Of a stretch of 64,000 nucleotides of DNA, positions 16,895 through 24,142 are shown piece after piece (position 1 is the first letter of the stretch; the number at the start of each line of letters is the position of its first letter). The notes under the pieces were generated by a model. It saw only the letters and a program-made list of their open reading frames with translations, searched no databases and was not told where the DNA came from. The DNA lies in the NCBI RefSeq assembly GCF_022346605.1, contig NZ_JAKRNT010000003.1, forward strand, positions 62,001-126,000, read 5' to 3'. Made by a program: the position numbers and the translations under genes. Source of the DNA: Sporosarcina sp. ACRSL. GTDB lineage: Bacteria > Bacillota > Bacilli > Bacillales_A > Planococcaceae.

Positions 16895-18373
16895 TTATTC
16901 CGTGTCGATCTGCGCCCGTTGCAATTTCCCACTGAAATCTACGTAAATGCTCTTCCACTCCGTAAACACATCGAGTGCCGCGACTCCGGAATCTCGATGA
17001 CCGTTGCCAGTCCCTTTCGTTCCTCCGAACGGAAGATGGATTTCTGCTCCTGTCGTACCCGCATTTACATAGACGATTCCTGTGTCAAGATCACGTTGTG
17101 CGCGGAATACTTTATTCACATCTTTCGAGAAGATGGAACTGGACAAGCCATAGACTACGCTGTTGTTCACCTCGATCGCTTCCTCGAGGCTGCTGACCTC
17201 AATGAGTGACACGACAGGGCCGAAGATTTCTTCCTGGGCAAGTCTGCTATCCCATTTAACATCTGTAAATAATGTCGGTTCGAAGTAATGGCCTTTTGCA
17301 AAGTCGCCATCCGTCAGGACATTCCCCCCTGCCAACAACTTCGCGCCTTCCTCTTTTCCGATTTCTACGTAGCTTTGGATTTTCTCTAATGCCTTTCCGT
17401 TAATGACCGGCCCAATTTTCACAGACTCGTCCAATCCGTCTCCGATCGTCAAATGCTTCATCGAAGCTAATAATTTCGTCTCCAATTCTTCCTTAACATC
17501 TTTATGCACGATGACCCGGCTGCATGCTGTGCAACGTTGGCCCGCCGTTCCAAATGCACTCCAAAGAATCCCTTCCACTGCCAAGTCTATGTCTGCATCA
17601 TCCATGACGATGACCGCATTTTTACCGCCCATTTCAAGCGATACTTTTTTCAAATGGCGGCCTCCCGTTTCCGCAACATGCCGGCCTGTTTCCGTCGATC
17701 CTGTGAATGAAATGACACGGACATCTGGGTGCTCGATCATCGCGGTGCCCACTTCAGAACCAGAGCCGAAAACGATATTTGCAACACCCGTAGGGAGCCC
17801 GACCTCTTCAAAAATCTTTGCCATTTCGTATGCCATCATCGGTGTTTCCGTTGCCGGCTTCCAAACGAACGTATTTCCAGCTACGATAGCAGGGAACGAC
17901 TTCCACGTCGCAATCGCCACCGGGAAGTTCCACGGCGTAATCAAACCGACAACCCCGATCGGCGCACGTACGCTCATTGCAAATTTATCTTGCAACTCAG
18001 ACGGAACCGTTTCCCCAAACAGCCTTCGTCCTTCCCCGGCCATGTAGAAAGCCATATCGATTCCCTCTTGCACTTCACCGCGACCCTCTTCGATGACTTT
18101 CCCCATTTCACGAGTTAACACTTGTGCCAGATGCTCTTTTCGTTCCTTCATGAGATTGCCGATAGCATATAAGTAATCCGCCCGCTTCGGTGCCGGAACG
18201 AGCGCCCATTTCTTCTGCGCTTCTTTCGCAGCCTTCACAGCCAGATCCACATCTTCACTCGTCGATAAACGCACTTGCGCCAGTTCTTCCCCATTTGCTG
18301 GGTTCGTGACTGCTGTATAGTTCGCTCCCCCGCTATCCTGCCAAGAACCTCCGATAAAGTTATTCAATTGCAT
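16895..18373 (-). CDS. Aldehyde dehydrogenase, probable aminoadipate-semialdehyde (piperideine-6-carboxylate) dehydrogenase
   Basis: 492 residues, the usual length. The NAD-dependent aldehyde dehydrogenase motifs are complete: TPWNFPVAIATWK, the FTGSTETGR nucleotide loop, the general base Glu in LEMGGKNAV, the catalytic Cys in TAGQRCTACSRV and EEIFGPVVSLIE. In this operon (lysine 6-dehydrogenase-like, glutaryl-CoA dehydrogenase-like) the best assignment is oxidation of aminoadipate semialdehyde to 2-aminoadipate. Other substrates are possible, since family motifs do not fix specificity. AAAGGGGA precedes the ATG. A cre-like site and a palindrome lie just upstream. Confidence 0.85.
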   Translation of the reverse strand: MQLNNFIGGSWQDSGGANYTAVTNPANGEELAQVRLSTSEDVDLAVKAAKEAQKKWALVPAPKRADYLYAIGNLMKERKEHLAQVLTREMGKVIEEGRGEVQEGIDMAFYMAGEGRRLFGETVPSELQDKFAMSVRAPIGVVGLITPWNFPVAIATWKSFPAIVAGNTFVWKPATETPMMAYEMAKIFEEVGLPTGVANIVFGSGSEVGTAMIEHPDVRVISFTGSTETGRHVAETGGRHLKKVSLEMGGKNAVIVMDDADIDLAVEGILWSAFGTAGQRCTACSRVIVHKDVKEELETKLLASMKHLTIGDGLDESVKIGPVINGKALEKIQSYVEIGKEEGAKLLAGGNVLTDGDFAKGHYFEPTLFTDVKWDSRLAQEEIFGPVVSLIEVSSLEEAIEVNNSVVYGLSSSIFSKDVNKVFRAQRDLDTGIVYVNAGTTGAEIHLPFGGTKGTGNGHRDSGVAALDVFTEWKSIYVDFSGKLQRAQIDTE

Positions 18374-18403
18374 GTCTGCATTTCCCCTTTCCCACGAACA
18401 TTT

Positions 18404-18417
18404 TGAAACCGTTTACA
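18404..18417 (-). promoter_or_regulatory. cre-like CcpA site upstream of the lysine operon
   Basis: TGAAACCGTTTACA on the plus strand (TGTAAACGGTTTCA on the coding strand) fits the Bacillus cre consensus at every fixed position. It lies about 30 bases before the ALDH start, suggesting catabolite repression by CcpA. Confidence 0.7.
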
Positions 18418-18427
18418 AATTATCTAT

Positions 18428-18447
18428 TTCGACATTATCCTGTCGAA
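18428..18447. promoter_or_regulatory. Perfect palindrome TTCGACA-N6-TGTCGAA upstream of the lysine operon
   Basis: Two exact 7-base arms separated by TTATCC. It would overlap the -35 region if the -10 is GATAAT near 18418, so it is a candidate operator for a pathway-specific regulator that is not encoded next to it. Confidence 0.55.
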
Positions 18448-18764
18448 CTCCTTCTTCTTTGAAAATTAAATCTAGTAAAAATCCTCAGATTCCTACTCGT
18501 AAAAAGGGGTTTTGACAAAAAAAATTCGCCTTTTGCTTCATTTTAGTTTGTAAGCCGATATTAGTGGATATTAGTAAAGAGAGTAGTTCTATTGGAGAGG
18601 TAGTTAAAATAATTTGGAGATTGTATCCAAAGAAATGTTATAATTTCAAAAAGCAGATTAGATACCGAAGCGGCCACTATACGAAATATATTGTGAATAA
18701 ACAATATTTCTCTGCATATTCTTATTAAAACTATTGAATTGCTATTGAAATCTTGTTAAAATCG

Positions 18765-18793
18765 TTGACAACCTACTAGAATAACAGTATAGT
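18765..18793 (+). promoter_or_regulatory. Consensus sigma-A promoter P1 with flanking inverted repeat
   Basis: TTGACA (18765-18770), exactly 17 bases, TATAGT (18788-18793). An 8-base inverted repeat ACCTACTA (18771-18778) / TAGTAGGT (18796-18803) brackets the -10 box and could be an operator. No plus-strand gene follows. Confidence 0.65.
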
Positions 18794-18814
18794 ATTAGTA
18801 GGTCGAAACATGCA

Positions 18815-18843
18815 TTGACATGACTCATGCATTAAGTTATAAT
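18815..18843 (+). promoter_or_regulatory. Perfect-consensus sigma-A promoter P2
   Basis: TTGACA (18815-18820), exactly 17 bases, TATAAT (18838-18843). Transcription would start near 18850 and run antisense to the small gene at 18942-19079. The first transcribed bases can form GACGG..TCGTC / GACGA..CCGTC. The nearest plus-strand terminator is at 19201-19247, so a noncoding RNA of up to about 400 bases is possible. The rest of the gap 18448-18764 is AT-rich, and I see nothing else in it. Confidence 0.65.
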
Positions 18844-18941
18844 AGCCTGTAATTGCGAAAAAAAGAGACGGGTCGTCAGACGACAAACCGTCAAATAAAA
18901 GTAAAAGAGTACGAGACAAGGGACACAGATAGAGAGTTGAT

Positions 18942-19079
18942 CTACGCGACGTATTTGATGATAAACGTTGCGAACACTATTAAAAACGTACCGATTTTAA
19001 GTAGTGTGTCCAGATCAACAGAGCCGTTCTTGTTTCCTCCATTGGAATCGTTGCCGCGACCCATGTTGGAATGTCCCAT
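18942..19079 (-). CDS. Small membrane protein, 45 residues
   Basis: Starts with ATG at 19079 behind GGGGGG at 8-base spacing. The first half is polar and glycine/asparagine-rich (MGHSNMGRGNDSNGGNKN); the second half is one hydrophobic helix (LLKIGTFLIVFATFIIKYVA) that reaches the C-terminus. This tail-anchored layout is common in small Bacillus membrane proteins of unknown role. It is transcribed opposite to the two strong promoters at 18765 and 18815, so an antisense transcript could cover it. I do not recognise a family. Confidence 0.6.
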   Translation of the reverse strand: MGHSNMGRGNDSNGGNKNGSVDLDTLLKIGTFLIVFATFIIKYVA

Positions 19080-19200
19080 AATTACCCCCCTTCCTATTCA
19101 GTTGATGATAGTATAGTAGCCGGCAAAAAAGCCAGTTTGTCCATACTATTAAACTGTATAATAGCAGGGATTTTTTGCTTTGTCAAGTTTTCCGCCTATA

Positions 19201-19247
19201 AAAAGATTCATTTGAGTGAAACTTCGCTCAAATGAATCTTTTTTTAT
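19201..19247. terminator. Bidirectional terminator downstream of the MFS gene
   Basis: AAAAGATTCATTTGAG, a 10-base loop, and the exact complement ending in seven T; A-rich on the other side. It ends the MFS transcript on the minus strand and could end an RNA coming from the promoters near 18.8 kb. Confidence 0.9.
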
Positions 19248-19272
19248 TTCCTAAAGCATCGATTTGAACACT

Positions 19273-20802
19273 TTATTCCTGCACCGTCTTCGTATCTATT
19301 ACGATATCCGTTTCCGGTAATTTCATTTCTCCACGTTGCGGAGGTCGGACCCTTTTAATAAACAGCGCGAGAATGAAGGCGATAAACGCAATGATTGCTG
19401 AAATAAGGAAGGAGTAATTTATGCCGTCTAGCATCGCCTGTGCCCCTATCGCATTCTCCAGCGCAGCCAATCCACCTCTATCCGTCGGTACATTTCCACT
19501 TGTTACCGCATCCTGCATAAGTTTTTCACCGGAAGCCTCCATCCTGTTCGTCATGATTGTGAGGAGAACAGCCGATCCGATCGCCCCGGAAACTTGCTGC
19601 AACGTATTATTCATTGCCGTCCCGTGAGGATTTGATTTCATCGGAAGCTGGTTCAAACCGTTCGTCATGATCGGCATCATGACCATCGACATCCCGAACA
19701 TCCGAACCGTATACAACGCCATCAAATAATAATAGCCCGAATGCAATTCAAGCCTGCTCAAATAATAAGTTGTCACGATCGTAATGATCAGCCCAACAGT
19801 GGACAATACTTTAGGACCGTATTTATCGAACAACCGACCTGTAATCGGAGACATGATCCCCATCACAATTGCACCCGGCAGCATAAGAATCCCCGCGTGA
19901 AACGGCGAAATTCCCCGAACTTCTTGAACGTAGAGCGGCGTCAAGATCATACCCGAAAACATCGCAACCGAAAGGACAATCGAAATGACGGAGGCAAGGG
20001 CAAACATCGGGTACTTGTAGATTCTAAAGTCGAGCATCGGATCTTCCATCCTCAATTGCCGGATGACGAATACAAGGAGGGAAACAGCTCCGATGAAAAT
20101 GGTTCCGTAAACGATCGGCGATGTCCATCCTTTATCCCCAGCTGAACTGAATCCGTAAAGCAAACCGCCGAAGCCGACGCTCGATAAAATTAAAGAAAAC
20201 ACGTCCAGCTTCACTGACGTATTCGGCGTAATATTTTTCAATTTAAAAAGGGCGAAAATAATTGTGAGGATCGAGAAAGGTAAAATGATCTCAAATAGTG
20301 TCCGCCATGAATAATGCTCGACAATCCATCCCGATAATGTCGGCCCGATTGCTGGCGCCGTGAACATAACAAGGCCGAACATTCCCATCGCCGTTCCCCT
20401 TCTCTCAATCGGAAACGCAACAAGCATGACGTTCATCAACAGCGGCATCATCAAAGCCGAACCCGAAGCCTGTATCATACGTGCCACGACAAGCAAGCCG
20501 AAAGTCGGCGCAAAGATGGCTAGAGCCGTTCCGATTGTGAATAACGTCATAGCCGTCAAAAACAGCCTGCGGTTCGTAAACTTTTGTACAAAGAAAGCAC
20601 TTGCAGGAATCATAATGCCGTTCACAAGCATAAAACCGGTCGTCAACCATTGGACGGATGACGGCTTCACTGCAAACTCATTCATGATGACAGGTAAGGC
20701 GATATTCAATAATGTATTGTTCAAGAAGGCGACGAAAGCTCCGAAGAATAAAATTGCAATCATTCCGTAAGGAGGATTTTCGTGCATTTTCTTTATATCC
20801 AT
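19273..20802 (-). CDS. DHA2-type MFS multidrug efflux transporter
   Basis: About 509 residues with 14 predicted membrane helices, the EmrB/QacA (DHA2) layout. Motif A-like sequence follows helix 2 (FFVQKFTNRRLFL), and motif C-like GPTLSGWIVEHYSWR sits at helix 5, the antiporter signature of proton-driven drug exporters. Substrates are not predictable. The ATG at 20802 follows GGGGGAAG; the longer frame would place that site inside the gene. It is divergent from a TetR-family regulator gene, the usual arrangement for a regulated efflux pump. Confidence 0.88.
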   Translation of the reverse strand: MDIKKMHENPPYGMIAILFFGAFVAFLNNTLLNIALPVIMNEFAVKPSSVQWLTTGFMLVNGIMIPASAFFVQKFTNRRLFLTAMTLFTIGTALAIFAPTFGLLVVARMIQASGSALMMPLLMNVMLVAFPIERRGTAMGMFGLVMFTAPAIGPTLSGWIVEHYSWRTLFEIILPFSILTIIFALFKLKNITPNTSVKLDVFSLILSSVGFGGLLYGFSSAGDKGWTSPIVYGTIFIGAVSLLVFVIRQLRMEDPMLDFRIYKYPMFALASVISIVLSVAMFSGMILTPLYVQEVRGISPFHAGILMLPGAIVMGIMSPITGRLFDKYGPKVLSTVGLIITIVTTYYLSRLELHSGYYYLMALYTVRMFGMSMVMMPIMTNGLNQLPMKSNPHGTAMNNTLQQVSGAIGSAVLLTIMTNRMEASGEKLMQDAVTSGNVPTDRGGLAALENAIGAQAMLDGINYSFLISAIIAFIAFILALFIKRVRPPQRGEMKLPETDIVIDTKTVQE

Positions 20803-20977
20803 TTCCAATAGACTTCCCCCATTCAATCTCATTAACACATTTTCATATTTTATACCCGGAGTACAAAATAAGCAACTACAGAATCAACTCTCCTCTCTAA
20901 TTGCTGTCATCACCCCCTTCTATCTGATAAAATACTTTATACTCATAGTTCAAAAATAAATGATTCAGGGTGATTTG

Positions 20978-21862
20978 ATGAACGATCGCAAACGTCAAGT
21001 GATGCTTGTTGCCAAAAAGCTTTTTATCGATAAAGGATTTACAACCACATCCGTACAAGACATTCTCGAAGAAGCGAAAATCTCCAAAGGGACATTTTAT
21101 AATTATTTCACTTCCAAAAACGAATGCCTGATCGCGATTTTAGAAGACGCACAAAACGAATCGATCATTCGAAGACGCGAGCTGCTTGTGGGACGTGATA
21201 AAAGAGATAAAAATATTTTAGCTGAGCAAATTCTCGTCCGGATGATCGTAAATCAGGAAATGAACTTGCTTCCGATTTACGAGGCGGTTTTTTACTCGAA
21301 CGATGAAGAACTTCGAAATTTCGTCAAAATGTCGCATCTTGGAGAATTGAAATGGCTTGCCTCCCGACTGGTCGATGTCTATGGATCGGAAGCAAAGCCC
21401 TATTCATTCGATTGTTCGGTCATGACGTTTGGAATGATTCAGCAATTGTACCGTTTTTGGAAGGCAGGTTCCTCCAAAGAGCTGGACATCGAAAAGCTAG
21501 TTCACTTCACGTTTAGGAGGATGGATGCCCTCATTTCCGATATGATGGCACAGAAAGACGTCCTGTTAGAAAAACATCCAATAATCCCTTTGGAAATGTC
21601 TGAAGAGGAATTAAAAGAAAAAGTATCCAACGAACTTCTTGCATTGCAAAAGAAGTTTAAACAGGAACAGAATGAGACTTGTTTAGAATACACAAACTTT
21701 TTACTGACGGAATTAATAGCCGAAAGCCCAAGGGCGGCCCTTATGGAAGCCGTTGGTCGTTCATTCCGCGAAGCTAGCGACGGCACGAAACTTGCCGATG
21801 CTGTAAATGAGGCGTTATTTCTACTATGGAAATATATTGATTTGATTCAAACAAAATCTTGA
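20978..21862 (+). CDS. TetR/AcrR-family transcriptional regulator
   Basis: About 294 residues, longer than most of the family. The N-terminal helix-turn-helix is clear: AKKLFIDKGFTTTSVQDIL, then EAKISKGTFYNYFTSKNECL. The remainder is an all-helical ligand-binding domain with an extended C-terminal part (residues about 200-294) rich in Glu/Lys. It is divergent from the MFS pump and very likely represses it, releasing in response to a pump substrate (inference from layout). The ATG at 20978 follows AGGGTGAT; the in-frame ATG at 20960 has no site. Confidence 0.88.
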   Translation: MNDRKRQVMLVAKKLFIDKGFTTTSVQDILEEAKISKGTFYNYFTSKNECLIAILEDAQNESIIRRRELLVGRDKRDKNILAEQILVRMIVNQEMNLLPIYEAVFYSNDEELRNFVKMSHLGELKWLASRLVDVYGSEAKPYSFDCSVMTFGMIQQLYRFWKAGSSKELDIEKLVHFTFRRMDALISDMMAQKDVLLEKHPIIPLEMSEEELKEKVSNELLALQKKFKQEQNETCLEYTNFLLTELIAESPRAALMEAVGRSFREASDGTKLADAVNEALFLLWKYIDLIQTKS

Positions 21863-21929
21863 AACTTTCGAGGAGTTCACGCCGTACTAGTAGGCAGTAA
21901 CTATATTTTAAAGAGGCAGGAGGCATATT

Positions 21930-22727
21930 ATGAACAATCATGAAATTGACTACAAATTGTACGGGGACGATATGCAATTTGTTGAAGTGGAGCTCGATCC
22001 GGGGGAAACGGTCGTTGCAGAAGCGGGTTCATTGATGATGATGGAAGACGGTATTGAAATGGAGACGATCTTCGGAGACGGATCGGGGAATTCCGGCGGA
22101 GGGCTCATGGGTAAATTGATGGGTGCTGGAAAACGTCTAATCACCGGGGAAAGTCTTTTCATGACGACGTTTACAAACACGAAATCCGGAAAAAAACATG
22201 TCTCTTTTGCATCACCTTACCCAGGGAAAATCATCCCGATGGACTTAAGCGAACTGAACGGCAAGATTATCTGCCAGAAGGATGCATTTTTAGCAGCAGC
22301 AAAAGGAGTTTCCGTCGGCGTTGAGTTCCAAAGGAAGGTTGGCGTCGGCTTCTTCGGCGGAGAAGGATTCATCATGCAAAAACTTGAAGGGGACGGCATG
22401 GCTTTCGTCCACGCAGGTGGAACGATCATCGAGAAAACCCTTTCCCCTGGCGAAACGTTACGTGTCGACACAGGTTGCCTCGTCGCTATGACACAAGACG
22501 TCAACTATAATATCGAAATGGTCAAAGGCGTCAAAACGGCATTATTCGGCGGTGAAGGATTGTTCTTCGCGACGCTCAGAGGACCCGGTAGAGTTTGGAT
22601 CCAATCATTGCCATTCTCGAGGCTCGCAAGCCGCGTCTTCGCGGCAGCTCCGCAAACTCCAGGCGGCGGCTCACGCGATGAAGGCAGCATCGCGGGCGGA
22701 ATCTTCAATATGCTTGGCGGAAAATAA
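21930..22727 (+). CDS. TIGR00266/AIM24-family protein
   Basis: 265 residues of mostly beta structure, with the glycine-rich patterns of the AIM24/TIGR00266 family: [26 protein letters not shown] is split here by typical loops, then [35 protein letters not shown] and [19 protein letters not shown]. There is no signal peptide; the biochemical role of the family is unknown. The ribosome binding site GGCAGGAGG precedes the ATG. It is followed by a strong terminator and then a 20-bp-period repeat array. Confidence 0.85.
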   Translation: MNNHEIDYKLYGDDMQFVEVELDPGETVVAEAGSLMMMEDGIEMETIFGDGSGNSGGGLMGKLMGAGKRLITGESLFMTTFTNTKSGKKHVSFASPYPGKIIPMDLSELNGKIICQKDAFLAAAKGVSVGVEFQRKVGVGFFGGEGFIMQKLEGDGMAFVHAGGTIIEKTLSPGETLRVDTGCLVAMTQDVNYNIEMVKGVKTALFGGEGLFFATLRGPGRVWIQSLPFSRLASRVFAAAPQTPGGGSRDEGSIAGGIFNMLGGK

Positions 22728-22732
22728 AAAGG

Positions 22733-22764
22733 AAACCGGAACGCCGCGGCGTTCCGGTTTTTTT
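22733..22764 (+). terminator. Terminator of the AIM24-like gene
   Basis: AAACCGGAACGCC / GGCGTTCCGGTTT, 13-bp perfect stem with a 2-base gap, then TTTT. Confidence 0.92.
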
Positions 22765-22775
22765 CATGCGCAAAT

Positions 22776-22935
22776 ACGCATAAACTTGTATATATACGCA
22801 TAAATCCGAGAAACGAAGCATAAAGCGCGAATTCGACGCATAAATGTTCCCACATACGCACAAATACTTAAATTAACGCATAAACCGACAAATTTGCTCA
22901 TAAACGTCAAAATTCACGCATAAACTGACGCATTA
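22776..22935. repeat. 20-bp-period intergenic array, core ACGCATAAA
   Basis: Eight units start at 22776 and every 20 bases to 22916. The 9-base core is ACGCATAAA, with variants AAGCATAAA, ACGCACAAA and GCTCATAAA. The 11 bases between cores are unrelated from unit to unit. A partial core follows at 22928. It lies between the AIM24 terminator and the marR promoter. Confidence 0.85.
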
Positions 22936-22945
22936 CAGATCGAAG

Positions 22946-22984
22946 GTCAACCAAATTGACATACATTTCCCTGTTTCGTATAGT
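22946..22984 (+). promoter_or_regulatory. marR promoter with overlapping GTCAA-N5-TTGAC operator
   Basis: TTGACA (22956-22961), 17 bases, TATAGT (22979-22984). The inverted repeat GTCAACCAAATTGAC (22946-22960) overlaps the -35 box. A near-identical palindrome overlaps the -35 of the convergent carD gene. Confidence 0.75.
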
Positions 22985-23017
22985 AAATGGCGAAGAATAG
23001 GATCGGGGTGAGATCAT

Positions 23018-23455
23018 TTGGATTCAAACTTCGCATTACAAAACTTAGATTTAATTGATTTATTAAGCGAGCGTCATAGTTTACTTCGAAAAATTTCAGA
23101 GGAAGCGTGGAACAGTCAAAGTGAGATTTACATTTCCAATTCGGAATGGTACATCATGGCCCGAATTTATAAAAAACGCCCAACCATCTCGTATGTTACG
23201 AAGCATGTAGATATTTCCCGTCAGGCCATCCATAAGTTCATGAAACAGCTTGCAGCGAAAGGATTAATCGAAATCCAAAACGTAGAAAATAACAAAAAAG
23301 AGAAATGTGTTCAGTTGACAGCTTTAGGTGAAGATTGTTACGAAAAAAACGAGGGGCTTAAAGCTCAATTAGAACAAAAAATCGCGGAAAAAATCGGCAC
23401 GGAGCAAGTTGCCATCCTTAAAGAGCTTTTACAGCTTGAATGGGGAATCGAATAA
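23018..23455 (+). CDS. MarR-family transcriptional regulator
   Basis: 145 residues with the winged helix-turn-helix of the MarR family: YIMARIYKKRPTISYVTKHV, then DISRQAIHKFMKQLAAKGLI and a wing containing NNKKEKCVQLT. N- and C-terminal helices form the dimer. It starts with TTG at 23018 after GGGGTGA. Its own promoter carries a palindrome over the -35, so autorepression is likely. The convergent carD-like gene has the same palindrome, so both may be controlled together. The ligand is unknown. Confidence 0.85.
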   Translation: MDSNFALQNLDLIDLLSERHSLLRKISEEAWNSQSEIYISNSEWYIMARIYKKRPTISYVTKHVDISRQAIHKFMKQLAAKGLIEIQNVENNKKEKCVQLTALGEDCYEKNEGLKAQLEQKIAEKIGTEQVAILKELLQLEWGIE

Positions 23456-23460
23456 TCATC

Positions 23461-23510
23461 AAAAAATCCCCCCTTTTTGATTACTACATCAAATGAGGGC
23501 GGATTTTTTT
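23461..23510. terminator. Bidirectional terminator between marR-like and carD-like genes
   Basis: AAAAAATCC on the left pairs with GGATTTTTTT on the right around an imperfect CCC / GGG and TTGAT / ATCAA stem. Confidence 0.75.
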
Positions 23511-23511
23511 C

Positions 23512-24012
23512 TTACACTCTTTTAATCATTTTCATAATTTCGGTATTTATCTCATCGAAAGTAGTCTTTAAAGACATTGCCAATTCTTTAAATAGAATAC
23601 TTTTTACATCATTTAATAATTTATAATCTCGTGGATCAAGTTTTTTTCCGCGAAACTCAGTTTCATTTTTCATCCGTATCAAAGTATTTACGACTTTAGC
23701 GATTTCATTCCGATCGCCTTTGTTTACAATGTCGGAATACGTGCGAAGACGTAAGTTTGGATTATCAATCCACTCGACTCCCGGTCGCTTAAACGTTTCC
23801 AATATTGCATTCGCGTCTTGTTCATCAAGCAGTTCAAGCATGACTACTTTTTCATTATCAACAGGAATACTAATTTTCAATTGGGCATGGTTTTCAACCG
23901 GTTGCAGTTCATAGTACATTTTAGTTTCACCCAAAAAACTTCTTTCCCGAATATCATTAATTCTGCAAAGACCATGGCCTGAATAGATGATTAAATCTCC
24001 AATTGCAAACAT
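23512..24012 (-). CDS. CarD-family transcriptional regulator (YdeB-like)
   Basis: About 166 residues. The N-terminal CarD/TRCF RNA-polymerase-interacting Tudor-like domain is clear (MFAIGDLIIYSGHGLCRI, YYELQPVENH, ISIPVDNEKVVM), followed by a helical DNA-binding domain with KGDRNEIAKVVNTLIRM and RDYKLLNDVKSILFKEL. CarD/CdnL proteins bind RNA polymerase beta and stabilise open promoter complexes. The ATG at 24012 follows GGAAGTGAG; the longer frame has no site. Its promoter is TTGACG-17-TATAAT with a GTCAA-N5-TTGAC palindrome over the -35. Confidence 0.87.
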   Translation of the reverse strand: MFAIGDLIIYSGHGLCRINDIRERSFLGETKMYYELQPVENHAQLKISIPVDNEKVVMLELLDEQDANAILETFKRPGVEWIDNPNLRLRTYSDIVNKGDRNEIAKVVNTLIRMKNETEFRGKKLDPRDYKLLNDVKSILFKELAMSLKTTFDEINTEIMKMIKRV

Positions 24013-24047
24013 TCGCTCACTTCCGTATCTAGTTATCATCTACTCTT

Positions 24048-24086
24048 ATTATAACGTTTTTAAATAACATCGTCAACTAAGTTGAC
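24048..24086 (-). promoter_or_regulatory. carD promoter with overlapping GTCAA-N5-TTGAC operator
   Basis: On the minus strand TTGACG (24076-24071), 17 bases, TATAAT (24053-24048). The palindrome GTCAACTAAGTTGAC (24072-24086) overlaps the -35 and matches the one at marR in arms and spacing. Confidence 0.75.
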
Positions 24087-24102
24087 ATTTCATATCTCCC
24101 CA

Positions 24103-24134
24103 TACAAAAACACCCGGATCCCTCCAGGTGTTTT
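24103..24134 (-). terminator. Terminator of the hutU-hutI-yjiH operon
   Basis: AAAACACC (24107-24114) pairs with GGTGTTTT (24127-24134); on the minus strand the stem runs into a T-rich tail. Confidence 0.75.
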
Positions 24135-24142
24135 CAAGTTCC

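Noticed and set aside
17403..18047. Long plus-strand ORF inside the aldehyde dehydrogenase gene
   Set aside because: Shadow frame. The minus strand encodes a complete enzyme with all catalytic motifs.
18853..19116. Plus-strand ORF starting with TTG just after the perfect promoter
   Set aside because: No ribosome binding site, the start would be almost at the transcription start, and it overlaps the better supported 45-residue gene on the other strand.
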